The notes beneath the pieces were generated by a model. The model made no database searches. It was given only the letters and a program-made list of their open reading frames with translations, and was not told the origin of the DNA. A DNA stretch of 64,000 nt from positions 1-64,000 of the forward strand of contig JALIZF010001265.1 in assembly GCA_029948255.1 (NCBI GenBank). Direction: 5' to 3'. Of the stretch, positions 13,833-28,800 are shown piece by piece. Every line of letters starts with the position of its first letter. Positions within the stretch are counted from its first letter, which is position 1. Source of the stretch: Telmatactis stephensoni. Lineage: Eukaryota > Cnidaria > Anthozoa > Actiniaria > Isophelliidae. The translations under genes were made by a program, and so were the position numbers.

Positions 13833-16800
13833 AATGACAGTTGGAGTCCCAAAGGGTTATTCATGACAATGAAATGGTATTCTCCTTTTGCAAAACCTGC
13901 AAAGAGCTGGTAAAGGTAAAGCACCATATTTAGCTTCAGTAGTTTCTTCAGTAACTGTTGAACACTGGTCTCCCAGGAAGCCAACCATGTGCTCTCTACC
14001 CCCTCTCTCTATCAGTGATCCATTTTAAGGGGATTTGAAGCTACTTATAGCTACATGGAATGGAAAGAAGTCAAAAGAAGTGTGAGGTGACTGGGAATCC
14101 AACTCAGACCTCTCCTTCAGAAAACTGTGCACTAACCGGGTTTGAGTCTGGATTGCAATGCATGCATGCATGGATTGTTTGGCTGGACAGATTAGCCAGG
14201 CATATTTATCTACAAGAATGCCTCAACACTTGAACTGTTGTTCCTGCATGGATGTACTAATAATTTCAGAAATGTGCCACATACAGCATTCAATTAATAT
14301 TATTACAGAATTCTGTCATTATTCAAATATGCCATATTTTAAGGTGTCCAGTCAAATAATCCTTGTATGCTTTGCAGTCCTGTTTTGCAAATAGCAAATT
14401 GATGGACGAGATAATTAATTTTGTGATATCTAGCTGTTAGATAATGATGACAAGCACTTACATATCTATTCTCCATTATAACATGTGGAATGGTGATTTT
14501 CCATGTACTCAAGTCACGACTTTCTTCATCAAGGGAGGTGGTATCTACTTCTTCATCACTATCAATTGCAAACTCCTAAGAATTAAAGAAAGTTAATATA
14601 ATGTCTAGTAAATTACTAACAGTCTTAACATAAAACTATCTAAACTCCAGTCAGTTAATGACTTTTGGTTAAAAAAAGAAATGGAGTTGACTTTTGGTCT
14701 TAACTGCAGTCAATCACTTGTTGGCCACCTAATGGCCTACATACAGTCAGTTATTTGTTGGTCAACCATATTGTCTGACAGTTGACTGTCCACTGGTCAG
14801 CTGTTGGCAGTTTATAAGTCAACTGTCAGAAGAAAAGAAGTTGATGATCTGTTGGTTTCACTGATGGTAACCTGATGGTTGATATATAGCAAAGTGTTGA
14901 CTGACAATGGATTTGGTATGCCATTCTGTATTATTTTATCCCCAATGCAGTGATGGGGAAGAGAATCGAGGGCAAGAGGGATGGATCTCTCTGTGATTTT
15001 GATATGCCCTTCTTTAATGGCAAAGTAAAGCAATACCATCCACCTCAAATCAATAAATATCTGTGTACATTAATTTTTAAAATAACATTTTCCATAACCA
15101 TATAATTTATGCATCTCCAAAATACAATTATTCACAAAATATCTTTTTATGTCTTACTGGTGGTGTTTCTATGATATCATATGGATCAAGTTCTTCATAA
15201 GGTGAGTAGTCCTCTGATAAAGAGAAGAAAATAATAATGTCATTAATAAGTAATGTCTGGATCTGTAGAGTTTATGGCTTGGAGATGACACTTGACAATG
15301 CTTACAGACCTTTGACAGGATTAAGAACTTTGTGCTTAATTTTTCCAGCCAGCTTGGAAAATTCTGCCAAAGGATCGAATTTCTTTTTGGATGATCTAGA
15401 GTAATGAAAATTTGAATTAGTAATTAAAATTGCAGTCAACTTGCTTTAGAATGTGAAACATTATATGTTTTTCTTTAATCAGAACATTTTATTAGTAATA
15501 GTTAATAGTAATAATAATAATAATTCAGTATTCATATAGCGCATTTTGCAATGTCTCAATGTGCTTTACAATGGAGTGTACTGAAACGAAGAAATAATAA
15601 TTATTTATTTATACAACATACAGTCTTTAAGAATCCCAACTGGCAAGGAGGCAGACCAGTTGGCTATGTTACAAACATGGCCGAGAAACTGAATCTGAAC
15701 TATTAAAATTGAAATTGGAACAAATTCAGCCTCAGCTAGTGGCCAGAGCACGACTCGAACTTGGGACCACTAGATTGCGAGACCAACATTCTGACCACTT
15801 GACCATGCTGCCTTATTAGTATAGCCCACATGTTCAACTATCTGTTATACATATAACACTCGGATAGTGGGCTACACTAATTAAAATATTCTGATCAAAT
15901 TTAGAAAAGTAACAGCTCAATATACAATGTACCTTGATGCTGGCTTGTATAAAGGTCTAGCTGGTAGCCTGCTACCACATAACAATGAAAAATACTGGCA
16001 GCAAATGAAGAGATCTGCATTAGTAGATATTAACAAATGTATATATCATTAAAGTTTAAAGAAAAAACTATCAACCATTTACTATCTAAGTGACCAAGTT
16101 AAATTGAACTACATTCATTTGGAAATAATTTCTAATGGAACATGCAAAAGTCAGAGTTAGACTGCAGTTTTGTTCAGAGTATTGTAAAACAATCAAATTA
16201 TCACAAGGTCAAAAATACTTACATCATCACTTTGGTAAAATAATGGTACAAAAGTGCCTTCTAATAAATTATAAGCATGTTCATATGCCCTGCAGAAATA
16301 GAAATCATAAGTTAGGTACACTACATGTTAAGCTATTTCATAATTTTCCTGACCAAATGAGAACACAAGTTAATTCATGTGAGCCATATGTTTCATTTGA
16401 GCACCAATGTGTCGAGTTGCATTGAATTGTACGTCACATGCAATTGACATCAACTGATTTGATTAATGGGCTTTTGGCAGGTCTTGCGTGACATTTTAAA
16501 TATTTGAAAAGAACACACCAAAATTAGTAGAAGTTGAGATTTTGAAGTAGTTTCAATGAATAGCGCCAAAGTTATGGGTGGCCAAAGTTTGCTTTATTTG
16601 TATAGAAACGTTCGTTGGTGGGCAAGCTGTTGCCCACCACCGAACATTTCTATACAAATAAAGCAAACTTTGGCCACCCATAACTTTGGCGCTATTCATT
16701 GAAACTACTTCAAAATCTCAACTTCTACTAATTTTGGTGTGTTCTTTCAAATATGGCGAGTGGACGTACATTCCTGAGCTCCGTAATTTTTAGTTTTTTA

Positions 16801-19800
16801 ATCCTGAATAGTTCCTTGTACGATTTTAATACAAGGGTTTTTCTAAAGAAAAGTCACAGTGATGATTTTTGTAATGTTTCTGGGAGCAACGAAAGCTACA
16901 GTTGGGAGTACAAAGGTTGCATGATGGTGCAAAACAGGTCTAGTTTAGTCTAACATGTGGGTCCAACTCTTTATAATTACTCACACAATTATAATTAAGT
17001 GTACAAACTTACTTAGACAATAGAGCTGCCATTTTTAATCTTTCCATCTTATTCACTGGAGCTGCAAGAGCTACAGAGGTGAAAAACAAAGTCTAATTGC
17101 TGCATTACATTATTTACAACAAACTAAGTATGTAATATTTACTGACACCTTACCAACCACTTCCTGGCAGTCCTTATCAACCACTTACAGACACCTTTAA
17201 TTACCAACTTCTTCCTTACACCTTACCAACAACTCGTGAACTGACACCTTACTAACCACTTCCTTATATCTTACCAGTTGTAAAACCACTTACTGACACC
17301 TTACCAACCACTTACTGGCACCTTACCAACCACTTACTGACACCTTACCAACCACTTCCTGCCAGTCCTTAATTACCAACCACTTACTGATATCTTACTA
17401 ACACTTCACTGACATCTTACCAACCACTTCCTGAAGTCCTTACCAATCACTTACAGAGACCTTTAGTTACCAATGCAACCACTTACGTACTGATACCTTA
17501 CCAACCACTTACTGACATCTTACCACTTACTGACACCTTACCAACCACTTACTGATACCTTACCAACCACTTACTGACATCTTACCACTTACTGACACCT
17601 TACCAACCACTTACTAACACCTTACCAACCACTTCCTGCCAGTCTTAACCAACTACTTACTGACACCTTACCAACCACTTACTGACACCTTACCAACCAC
17701 TTCCTGATACATTACCAACCACTTCCTGCCAGTCTTTACCAACCACTTACTGACACCTACCAACCACTTCCTGACACCTTACCAACCACTTCCTGACACC
17801 TTACCAACCACTTCCTGTCAGTCCTTACCAACCACTTACGGACACCTTACCAACCACTTCCTGATACATTACCAACCACTTCCTGAAGTCCTTACCAACC
17901 ACTTACAGAGACCTTTAGTTACCAACCACTTATTGACATTTTACCAATCACTTCCTAACACCTTACCAACCACTTACTGACACCTTGTAAACCACTTACT
18001 GACACCTTACCAACAACTCACTGATACATTACCAACCACTTCCTGAAGTCCTTACTAACCACTTACAGAGACCTTTAGTTACCAACCACTTACCAGTTGA
18101 CATTTTACCAACCACTTCCTAACACCTTACCAACCACTTCCTGACACCTTACCAACCACTTCCTGACACCTTACCAACCACTTCCTGACACCTTATTACC
18201 AACCACTTCCTGACACCTTACCAACCATTTACTTCCATTTACTACCAACCATTTACTGATACCTTACCAACAACTCACTGGCACCTTACCTGAAGTCCTC
18301 ACTTACAGAGACCTTTAGTTACCAGCCACTTACTGACACCTTAAATACCAAGACCACTTACTGAAACCTTACCAACCACAAGTTTCCTGACACCTTACCA
18401 AACACTTCCCGTCAGTCCTTACCAACCACTTCCTGACACCTTTAGTTACCAACCACTTACTGATACCTTACCAACCACTTCCTAACACCTTACCAACCAC
18501 CTACTGACACCTTACCAACCATTTACTGACACCTTACCAACCATTTACTGACACCTTACCAACCACTTACTGAAACCATACCAACCACTTACTGAAACCT
18601 TTACCAACCACATACTGACATCTTAGTACCAACCATTTACTGACACCTTACCGACCACTTGCTGATGCCACACCAACCAGAATTTATAGTACACATTTGC
18701 CCAAGAAACTTGTGTCATATGCAGTAATAGCGGAGCTCCCGCGCGAGCCAAAGGCCCGCGCGAGCGGAGCACCATACCTAAGAAAAAATGGTAACCCATC
18801 GAGTTGATTTTTCATGGACACACAGGGAGCCCAACGGCTGTACGTCCGTCCGTACATACATACATACATACATACATACATACGTACGTCCGTGTACATC
18901 GCGATGCTGATTGGCTGATTGCTTTTTGGCGCCAACTTGACGCGCGCTGACACTTTGAAAACTGAAAATTTACAAGTTTCCTTGCAGTTTTAACTTGCAA
19001 AGCTTAAAAATAGTATTCTCGAAACCTCGTAAAAATTTAGCGATTTTGATGAACATTAATCTGTGCCAATCTTGACAGGTTAAAGCGAAAAAAACCGTAC
19101 GTTTGAATTTTTTTCGAGCCTGGTGTCGTTTCAAAAACTGCTCGAAAGACGAAAGACACAGAGGATATTTTCAAAGTTGAACGACTTTTTAGTTGGATTC
19201 ATAGTTTAAAAAAATTCCTCATAATGAATAAGTCATTGAGGATCGTGTATTCTTCGTTTCGTGAAGATGCCTTCAGTAAAGCTGCTTAAAAATCTAGCCA
19301 AAGTTGGAAATAAATCAAGAATCGTCTGCATTGAGCGTGAAACAAGGACCAGTATGCTTCGAAAAGACAACAAGGAAAGCACTTCAAGGTAAAGACCCTG
19401 GCCAGAAAATGATATCAAAAAGTCTCTTGTACCTATATTTGATATTTTATCTTTGATTTGGGATTGATGACTTAAAAAAAAACTTTTATGCACGTTGAAC
19501 TGTGGCCAAGTTTAAAGAAACACTCGATCAAGCCTTACATGAAATGTACAACGACATTTTGTTTTACGGTGAACTTTTTGCACTAGTTCTAATAATAATA
19601 AAATTAGTAAAAAAAATTGATTTTGAACTTATTTCAACCCCACTAATGTGTAAATACAGCTCAAGTTTTGGTCTGGAATTTAATGAAACAATTGACAGGA
19701 AAAAAAGAAGGAATTTTGCCATGCAAACTAGAATTGTTTTACTTTATTCATCTGGATGAAGTTGCTCAGTGAGCCCTGTTAAGCCTTAAATACAGACTGA

Positions 19801-22800
19801 AAATGCTTAATTCCTTGTTTTCTTGTTATTTCAATTAGCTGTTTTTATAATCACTTTAAATTGTATTATCAGTGTAATCTGGAAGAGAAAAGTGGGAGAC
19901 AAGTATTCGCCTAGCTAGTGTGTCATTCTTTTCTACTGTACATTAAATAACAAAACAAAATAACAACAACAACCACAAAAAACAAGATGTCACAAATATA
20001 GTGAAGACAGACAAATCAATATATGTTGTTCTGTAATATTCAGGATGTCGAAAAGGTTTAATTACTTGTATCAATTTAAAAAAATGTTTTGGAGATTTTG
20101 CTTTCTATTTCTGAAAATTATGAACCCTTACAAAGTCAGTTATGAAATCTGACAGTGAATCTGAATATTAAAATTTACTGTAACATTAAAGGTCACTGAG
20201 CATACAAGCCCATACAATATACATACCAAAACCAAAACTTATTTTAAAAATGCTTTTTAAATAATCTTCATTTCAACTTTTTCAATTACCACAGGAAGCC
20301 CAATTCATTTGAATCAAGAACATAAAAAAATTAAAATTGAAATTGGAGCTTTGCTTTTAGGTAGTAGTTGTTTTGAGTTGTTTTACAATTTCATCTAAAG
20401 TCATGATTAGTGTAACCTGGAAGAGAGAATTCTTGTTTCGTGTAAAGACAACTATTTATCAGTGTCATTCTACTCTACATAATACAAAAAAAACCCAAGA
20501 TGCCACAATACTGTCAAGACAGAAAAATCTAAATATAATTTTCTGCAATGTCTAATTGTTTAATTGAAGGATGTTGAATTAGGTTCAGTATTTATGTGAA
20601 TGAAATCAGTTTGAGGGATTTTTGCATCCTAGAGAGAATTATGAAGCACTACTACTAAGTCAATTATAAAATCTGACACAAATATCTGAATAAATATCAC
20701 TATGGTCACTGAGTTGAAAGCCTTATAATTCTCAGGAAACTGAAGGGCAAGAAATAAAGCTTGATCTATAGTCTTTATTTCAACTTTTACAACAAAATGC
20801 AATCTTTGTTTGCCTATTACCACAGCAAGCCCAATTCATTTGAATCAAAAACGTCAAAATAAAACAAAGTATTTAAAATTATTATTATATTTAAATGGGA
20901 GCTCCGCTATTAGGTAGTACCTAATTTTTATATTATTTTGAAAATCTACTCACACTTCTGTAGTCCCTCCACAACATTTGATTCAAAATTTATTCTGTCC
21001 ACTGCACTGACATCAAAATAGCTATGATACATTTCTCTGGCCTAGAAAATATTTATTTAGTAATAGTTAGAGATAATACAAAATTATGATTATTACCAAC
21101 TAAATGAGCAAATGAAAGAATTTTTTACAGTCACAAAGATCTCTTTATTTTACAGCTGTACCTCTTGTACAAGAGATAATTCCTCCTCTGGAGAAACATC
21201 TGGTGCAAAAAATCTTTTATTGAAGTCCTCTGCAATGACAATAAAGCATCCCAATGTTTTATTGGGATATAGCAATACATGTAAATGCAATAAAAAGTGT
21301 TCTACATTTAATTGTACACTGGACCTGATGTCACTACAGTGCACACAAGAGTTGGCAAAAATCTTAAGCCTGGTTCTCACTATCATATTATCGATGGAAG
21401 CATAATCATAGATGCAAGAATAACACAAGTCAATAGACTGGTGAGCGACTGGCCGTACAGAATTAAGTACGTTGATGACACTACCGTGTACATGAAGTCA
21501 TCCCCAGGTGCTCACCAAGCTATCTACCATGCATAGCAAATGACATTTATCATTTTGCTAGTGAGCGAGGCATGCGCCTCAATCCCAAGAAGTGTCGCGA
21601 ACTTATTGTAAATTTTCTGCAGTATCAGCCTACCTCAATTAATCAACTTCAACTAATGGGTTCGGTGGTTAAGCGTGTAAATAGCTATGAGATCTTAGGA
21701 GTACATATAAAAAATGATCTTACATGGAATGTCCATGTTGATTATGTATTCAAAAAGGCTAGCAAGCGTTTGTATGCTCTCTGGTTACTTAAGAAGTCTG
21801 GTGTTGCATCTGATGACCTTGTCTCTATATATCTACTATAATTATAAATTATGCTATCATCTTGTGTCACTAGTGAGAACCAGGCTTTACAGAGTCTAAT
21901 TGTATAGTTATACATTGTCATGTGCAACACTCACCTATTGTTAAACAAAATTGAAGCACATTAAGAGCAGCTTCTTTTCTCATAAATTGCATGAAAGGAA
22001 AAAGGGCTGTTTGTGAATGGAGAATTTCCCCTAGAGAAAGGTGAAGTGCCTAAATAATGAAAATTAAAAAAATAATATATTATACATGTACTGAAAGTGA
22101 TGACACAATGTGTTGAAGAAACAATGTAAAATTGGGCACACAACTTCGAATGACATAATGAAAAGGCTTGTACAACAAAGACAGAAGACATAGTTGAGTA
22201 TTATTGCTTCAAAACTTACAGAATTCCTAAGAGGTGCTCTTGGCCTAGCAAAAGTTTCCAGGAATGATATCTTATTAGAGGGTGGTTGATTTGATGCTAC
22301 CATCTGCAAAAATAGCAAAAGTCATGTGCATAAGTGTTGTCCATGAATTCCATGTTTATATTGCTGTTGCTACTGTAGGTCCCACAAGCTATCATATTTT
22401 ATTGAACATCAGTACGTACATTTGTAGTTGAAAAAGTCTGATCACAGAATATAAATTTCTCATTTTTTATACATGTAATAGCCTGATAGTCAAACATTGT
22501 CAAAATTAAATTTCTAAATGTTTAAAACCTGTCTATAAATCACAATGTAAAATTGATTTTTGCGTTTTACAAATCTACCAACAAAACTGATACCAAAAGT
22601 ATAAGTAAGAAATAAACAGCAATGTATTTGAGTTGTATATTTTGTACAGATAGGCCTTTGTCATTATGAAGTTCCATACCTACATGTAAAATACCCTTTT
22701 CAAAATTTCTTTTCATATTCAAATATTTAAACTTCTTTTCAGAATACCAAGATGAAATGGAAATTGGAAACTAGCATAGGAAAAGGAGCTTCCAAAAAGG

Positions 22801-25800
22801 ATTCTGGAAGGATAGGTATGCAATGTCATCATACACAATCTAACTGGGCTTATTACAGCCGAAATCATTGCATCGCGACCTGCAAATTACCCTAAGTTGT
22901 ATTGATTTTGGTATTTTCTGTGACCTGCCTATTGTTAGATTACAGAAAAGAACAAAATCAAATCTTGGTGTGACTTGCAGGTTGCGATGCAATGATTTTG
23001 GCTGTAAAGAAAACACTTTTGATACTCCAACTATGTTTCAGAATGACTTACTGGTTGTTTGTCAAGGAAGACTAACCATAAACTGTTAACAAAGTCCTAT
23101 CAAAAGGATATAAAATTGTCTTCAGAAAAAAGAACAAATTTCAAGAACAATGTCTTAAACAGAATTTAACAGTACCGTAAACAGCAAGTGCAAGCAATAC
23201 TGTACACAGAATTTTCATATTCCAGTGAGGGTGGCAAATCCCCGGGGGGGGGGGGGGGGGGGGGGGATTCCCATATATCGTTGAGCGGGGATGATCATCG
23301 TATCTTTTAGGGGTCAAAATCAGGGATCTGGTATCTTTTAGGGTGTATTAAAGGTTTTGGGGCCTCCAAAGTCTATAAGCTAGTATCTTTTAGCCAGGGT
23401 ATCTTTTTAAGAGAATAACATATTACATAATAATAACACCACCGACAGCTTTTAAATTGCTTTTTAGCTGGTATCTTTTAGGGGTAAAAATCTTATGCTG
23501 CCACGCCCACTTTCGTAAGACTCCGGTATCTTTCAGGGGTATTTTTGAAAATTTCCGACGATCATCCCCGTCCATTTTCGATGGGAGTCCCCCCCAGGGG
23601 CAAATCCAATATATGACAATGCAAATAGGATAGAAAGGATGTGGCCATCATAGACAAGGGCATTGTAGGGAGGTTGCTATTGCAAGAATGGCATTGAGGG
23701 AAAGTGGTTGTTGTATTGAGGTACCCATTGTATGGAGATAGCCATTGTATGGAGATGATCATTGTATGGAGGTCGTCATTGTATGGAGATAGCCATTGTG
23801 TAGAGGTGATCATTGTATGAAGATAGCCTTTGTATGGAGGTGATCATTGTATGGAGGTGGTCATTGTATGGAGGTGGCCACTGTATGGAGGTGGTCATTG
23901 TATGGAGGTGGTCATTGACAGTATGGAGATAGCCATTGTGTAGAGGTGATCATTGTATGGAGATAGCCATTGTATAGAGGTGGCCATTGTATGGTCGAGG
24001 TGGTCATTGTATGGAGGTGGTCATTGTACAGAGGTGGTCATTGTATAGAATTAGCCATTGTATGGAGGTGGTCATTGTATGGAGGTGGTCATTGTATGGA
24101 GGTGGTCATTGTATGGAGGTGGTCATTGTATGGAGGTGGCCATTGTATGGAGGTGGTCATTGTATGGAGGTGGCCATTGTATAGAGGTGGCCATTATATG
24201 GAGGTGGTCATTGTATAGAGGTGGTCATTGTATGGAGGTGGCCATTGTATGGACGTGGTCATTGTATGGAGATAGCCATTGTATGGAGGTGATCATTGTA
24301 TGGAGGTGGTCATTGTATAGAGGTGATCATTGTATGGAGGTGGCCACTGTATGGAGGTGGTCATTGTATGGAGATAGCCATTGTATGGAGGTGATCATTG
24401 TATGGAGGTGGTCATTGTATGGAGGTGGCCATTGTATAGAGGTGATCATTGTATGGAGATAGCCATTGCATGGAGGTGATCATTGTATGGAGGTGGTCAT
24501 TGTATAGAGGTGGTCATTGTATGGAGATGGCCATTGTATGGAGGTGATCATTGTACAGAGGTGGTCATTGTATAGAGGTGGTCATTGTATGGAGGTGGCC
24601 ACTGTATGGAGGTGGTCATTGTATGGAGGTGGTCATTGTATGGAGATAGCCATTGTATGGAGGTGATCATTGTATGGAGGTGGTCATTGTATGGAGGTGG
24701 CCATTGTATAGAGGTGATCATTGTATGGAGATAGCCATTGTATGGAGGTGATCATTGTATGGAGGTGGTCATTGTATAGAGGTGGTCATTGTATGGAGAT
24801 GGCCATTGTATGGAGGTGATCATTGTACAGAGGTGGTCATTGTATGGAGGTGGCCACTGTATGGAGGTGGTCATTGTATGGAGGTGGCCATTGTATGGAG
24901 GTGGTCATTGTATGGAGGTGGTCATTGTATGGAGGTGGTCATTGTAAAGAGGTGGTCATTGTATAGAGGTGGTCATTGTATGGAGGTGGCCACTGTATGG
25001 AGGTGGTCATTGTATGGAGATGGCCATTGTATGGAGGTGATCATTGTACAGAGGTGGTCATTGTATAGAGGTGGTCATTGTATGGAGGTGGCCACTGTAT
25101 GGAGGTGGTCATTGTATGGAGGTGGCCATTGTATGGAGGTGGCCATTGTATGGAGGTGGCCATTGTATGGAGGTGGTCATTGTATGGAGGTGGTCATTGT
25201 ATGGAGGTGGCCATTGTATGGAGGTGGTCATTGTACAGCGGTGGTCATTGTATGGAGGTGGTCATAGTACAGACTGGTGGTCATTGTATGGAGGTGGCCA
25301 TTATATGGAGGTGGTCATTGTACAGAGGTGGTCATTGTATAGAATTAGCCATTGTATGGAGGTGGTCATTGTATGGAGGTGGTCATTGTATGGAGGTGGT
25401 CATTGTATGGAGGTGGTCATTGTATGGAGGTGGTCATTGTATGGAGGTGGTCATTGTATAGAGGTGGTCATTGTATGGAGGTGGCCATTGTATGGAGGTG
25501 GTCATTGTATGGAGATAGCCATTGTATGGAGGTGATCATTGTATGGAGGTGGTCATTGTATAGAGGTGATCATTGTATGGAGGTGGCCACTGTATGAAGG
25601 TGGTCATTGTATGGAGGTGGTCATTGTATGGAGATAGCCATTGTATGGAGGTGATCATTGTATGGAGGTGGTCATTGTATGGAGGTGGCCATTGTATAGA
25701 GGTGACCATTGTATGGAGATAGCCATTGCATGGAGGTGATCATTGTATGGAGGTGGTCATTGTATAGAGGTGGTCATTGTATGGAGATGGCCATTGTATG

Positions 25801-28800
25801 GAGGTGATCATTGTACAGAGGTGGTCATTGTATAGAGGTGGTCATTGTATGGAGGTGGCCACTGTATGGAGGTGGTCATTGTATGGAGGTGGCCATTGTA
25901 TGGAGGTGGCCATTGTATGGAGGTGGTCATTGTATTGAGGTGGTCATTGTAAAGAGGTGGTCATTGTATAGAGGTGGTCATTGTATGGAGGTGGCCACTG
26001 TATGGAGGTGGTCATTGTATGGAGATGGCCATTGTATGGAGGTGATCATTGTACAGAGGTGGTCATTGTATAGAGGTGGTCATTGTATGGAGGTGGCCAC
26101 TGTATGGAGGTGGTCATTGTATGGAGGTGGCCATTGTATGGAGGTGGCCATTGTATGGAGGTGGCCATTGTATGGAGGTGGTCATTGTATGGAGGTGGTC
26201 ATTGTATGGAGGTGGCCATTGTATGGAGGTGGTCATTGTACAGCGGTGGTCATTGTATGGAGGTGGTCATAGTACAGACTGGTGGTCATTGTATGGAGGT
26301 GGCCATTGTATGGAGGTGGTCATTGTACAGAGGTGGTCATTGTATAGAATTAGCCATTGTATGGAGGTGGTCATTGTATGGAGGTGGTCATTGTATGGAG
26401 GTGGTCATTGTATGGAGGTGGTCATTGTATGGAGGTGGTCATTGTATGGAAGTGGTCATTGTATGGAGGTGGCCATTGTATGGAAGTGGCCATTGTACAT
26501 GTAGGTGGCAATGCATTGTATGAAGGTGAATTTTATGTAGGGAGGCAGTTGTTGTAAGGAAGTGGTAATTGTGTGAAGGGCAATTATAGGGAGATGGTCA
26601 TTGTAGGGAGCAATTGTAGATCGCTGGCCCCAGTTGCACTAAGGGTAGATAGTGGTATGGAATAAATGCTTATCCAGTGGTTAAAGTTATTAATGGTGTT
26701 TCCCAAGAAAATGATCCACTGGATAGCATTATCCACCCTTCATGAGCCATTGGTTAGAATAGGGACACAGGTGTATGGAGAGGATGATTACTGTATAGTA
26801 AATGTATGTTGTAGAGATGCCCATTGTGAGAAAGGTGTCCATAGTTGAGAGATGACCGTCACGTAGAGAGATATCAATAAATTACATGGCTCACTGGAAT
26901 AACAATCTAAATCTGAACAAATTGATGTCCCAATAAAGCATAAAAGATAATAACCATCTTACTGGATCTGACAACTTGTCCATTAGAGTAAGAAGTACAC
27001 CACCAGAAAGTAATTCCCTTAACAATGCAATGAGACTCCTGGATATGGAATCAAACAAATATTAAGGCCCAGACAAACACGTCACCCTTTTCTTGCAAGG
27101 TTGCATTTAACTGCAGTTGCACAGTTGCACCTTTGCAGCAGTTGTGCACAATGTTGCAGCAAAAGTTGTGAACCAGAAAGTTCTCCATTTTGCAGACTTG
27201 CAATTGCTGGGTGAAACTGTTGCAACTTTGTGTTGTGTGCAGCATTGGAGAAGAAGTTGCAGGAAAAGTGTGTCAATACCTTCAGAAATTTTGGGATCAC
27301 AAATCTTTATTAACCTGTATCAAACATATATCTTATTCATTATAATAAAGATTGAAGGAGAGAAAGTTGAATTGTCTAGGTAACAGAAAAAAGTCATGAC
27401 ACTACAGGTAGCCCAAGCAATCAATTTTTGCCATTTTTGGAAATAAATATATATTATATCTTACAATTTTTCTTGTAAAGGTGTTCATTCAACAAGAAAA
27501 AGAAAACCCTCGAAATGGCCAAAAAATTGACAGAAACAGCTTTTAAAGACAGCAAGGAAACACCTTCACAAAAAAAATTGTACTTAAAGAGAAACAGAAA
27601 GTTGAGGTGCAACTAGGACCTGTTTCAAGTGGGATTCAAGAGCAATAGCTCAATATTGTTGACAGCATTGATGATATGTATCCCAGATTCATGGGTCTTA
27701 GACTAAGATTAAGGCAAAAATTGTTTGCTTGGGCTGCCTATGCTGACACTACTGGGATTTACGGATCCGGATCCGCAAAAATTGTTTGCTTGGGCTGCCT
27801 ATGCTGACACTACTGGGATTTACGGATCCGGATCCGTAAATCCCAGTAGTGTCAGCATAGGCAGCCCAAGCAAACAATTTTTGCCTTAATCTTAGTCTAA
27901 GACCCATGAATCTGGGATACATATCATCAATGCTGTCAACAATATTGAGCTATTGCTCTTGAATCCCACTTGAAACAGGTCCTAGTTGCACCTCAACTTT
28001 CTGTTTCTCTTTGATTTACTGAGTTCCAAGTAGTTATATTGTAAATTATCTGTAAGATCTCAAAAGCCTACCTGCATTTGAGTGACTGTGGGGGTAGTAA
28101 ATGTGGTAGAACACCATCTGCAACTTTTCTAAGGTACAAGAGTTCGACACTCCTACTGTGTAATGCACAGTGCATATCAGGCTCAAGTAGTTTTAAAATG
28201 GATGAAAGGTTCTCTGTTCCCTCAGTTTGCCTCACTGAAACAAGAGTAAAATAGTGAAATCACTGCTCCAAAGTTTACTTTTAAGCCCGATATTAATGTT
28301 TATCACGACAGGATCTCTAAATGACAGTGTTGTCCACGCAATTATGTAGATGGGGATGCAGAGGTTAATGTTCCAGTAACTTTTGAATTAGGAAGCTACA
28401 ATCCCGGACAGAAATGCTTGAGACAGTAATGGAATTCGTGCCGCTCAATAGCTACATCAATAGGTGATCTCTTGCTTACATTTCAGTGCTGGAACCCCCC
28501 TCCCCCCCGGATCAATGTTGTACCAAAAGAATGCCCATGCTGTGGACGACTTTGTTTGCTGACATCAACATTGGTCCGGGGGGAGAGGGGGAGAACAATT
28601 GATGCAAACCGATGGGTGTACTCAAAGAGCCACAATTTTTGCGATTTGTCTTAACCTTTTTGTCCGGCATTGTAGCTTTGAAAAATAGCTGGCTGTTTGT
28701 AAAAATGAAAATATGGAATCTATCATAAAAGAGCCACTGATAAGAGGTAATAAAAGTACCATAAAGTAGCCGGCAGTAAACCACCAGTAACTGCATATCA

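Noticed and set aside
23970..26557. Overlapping plus-strand frames of 130-170 codons in the 17-bp minisatellite
   Set aside because: All three frames are open at once, which is a property of the repeat rather than of a gene.
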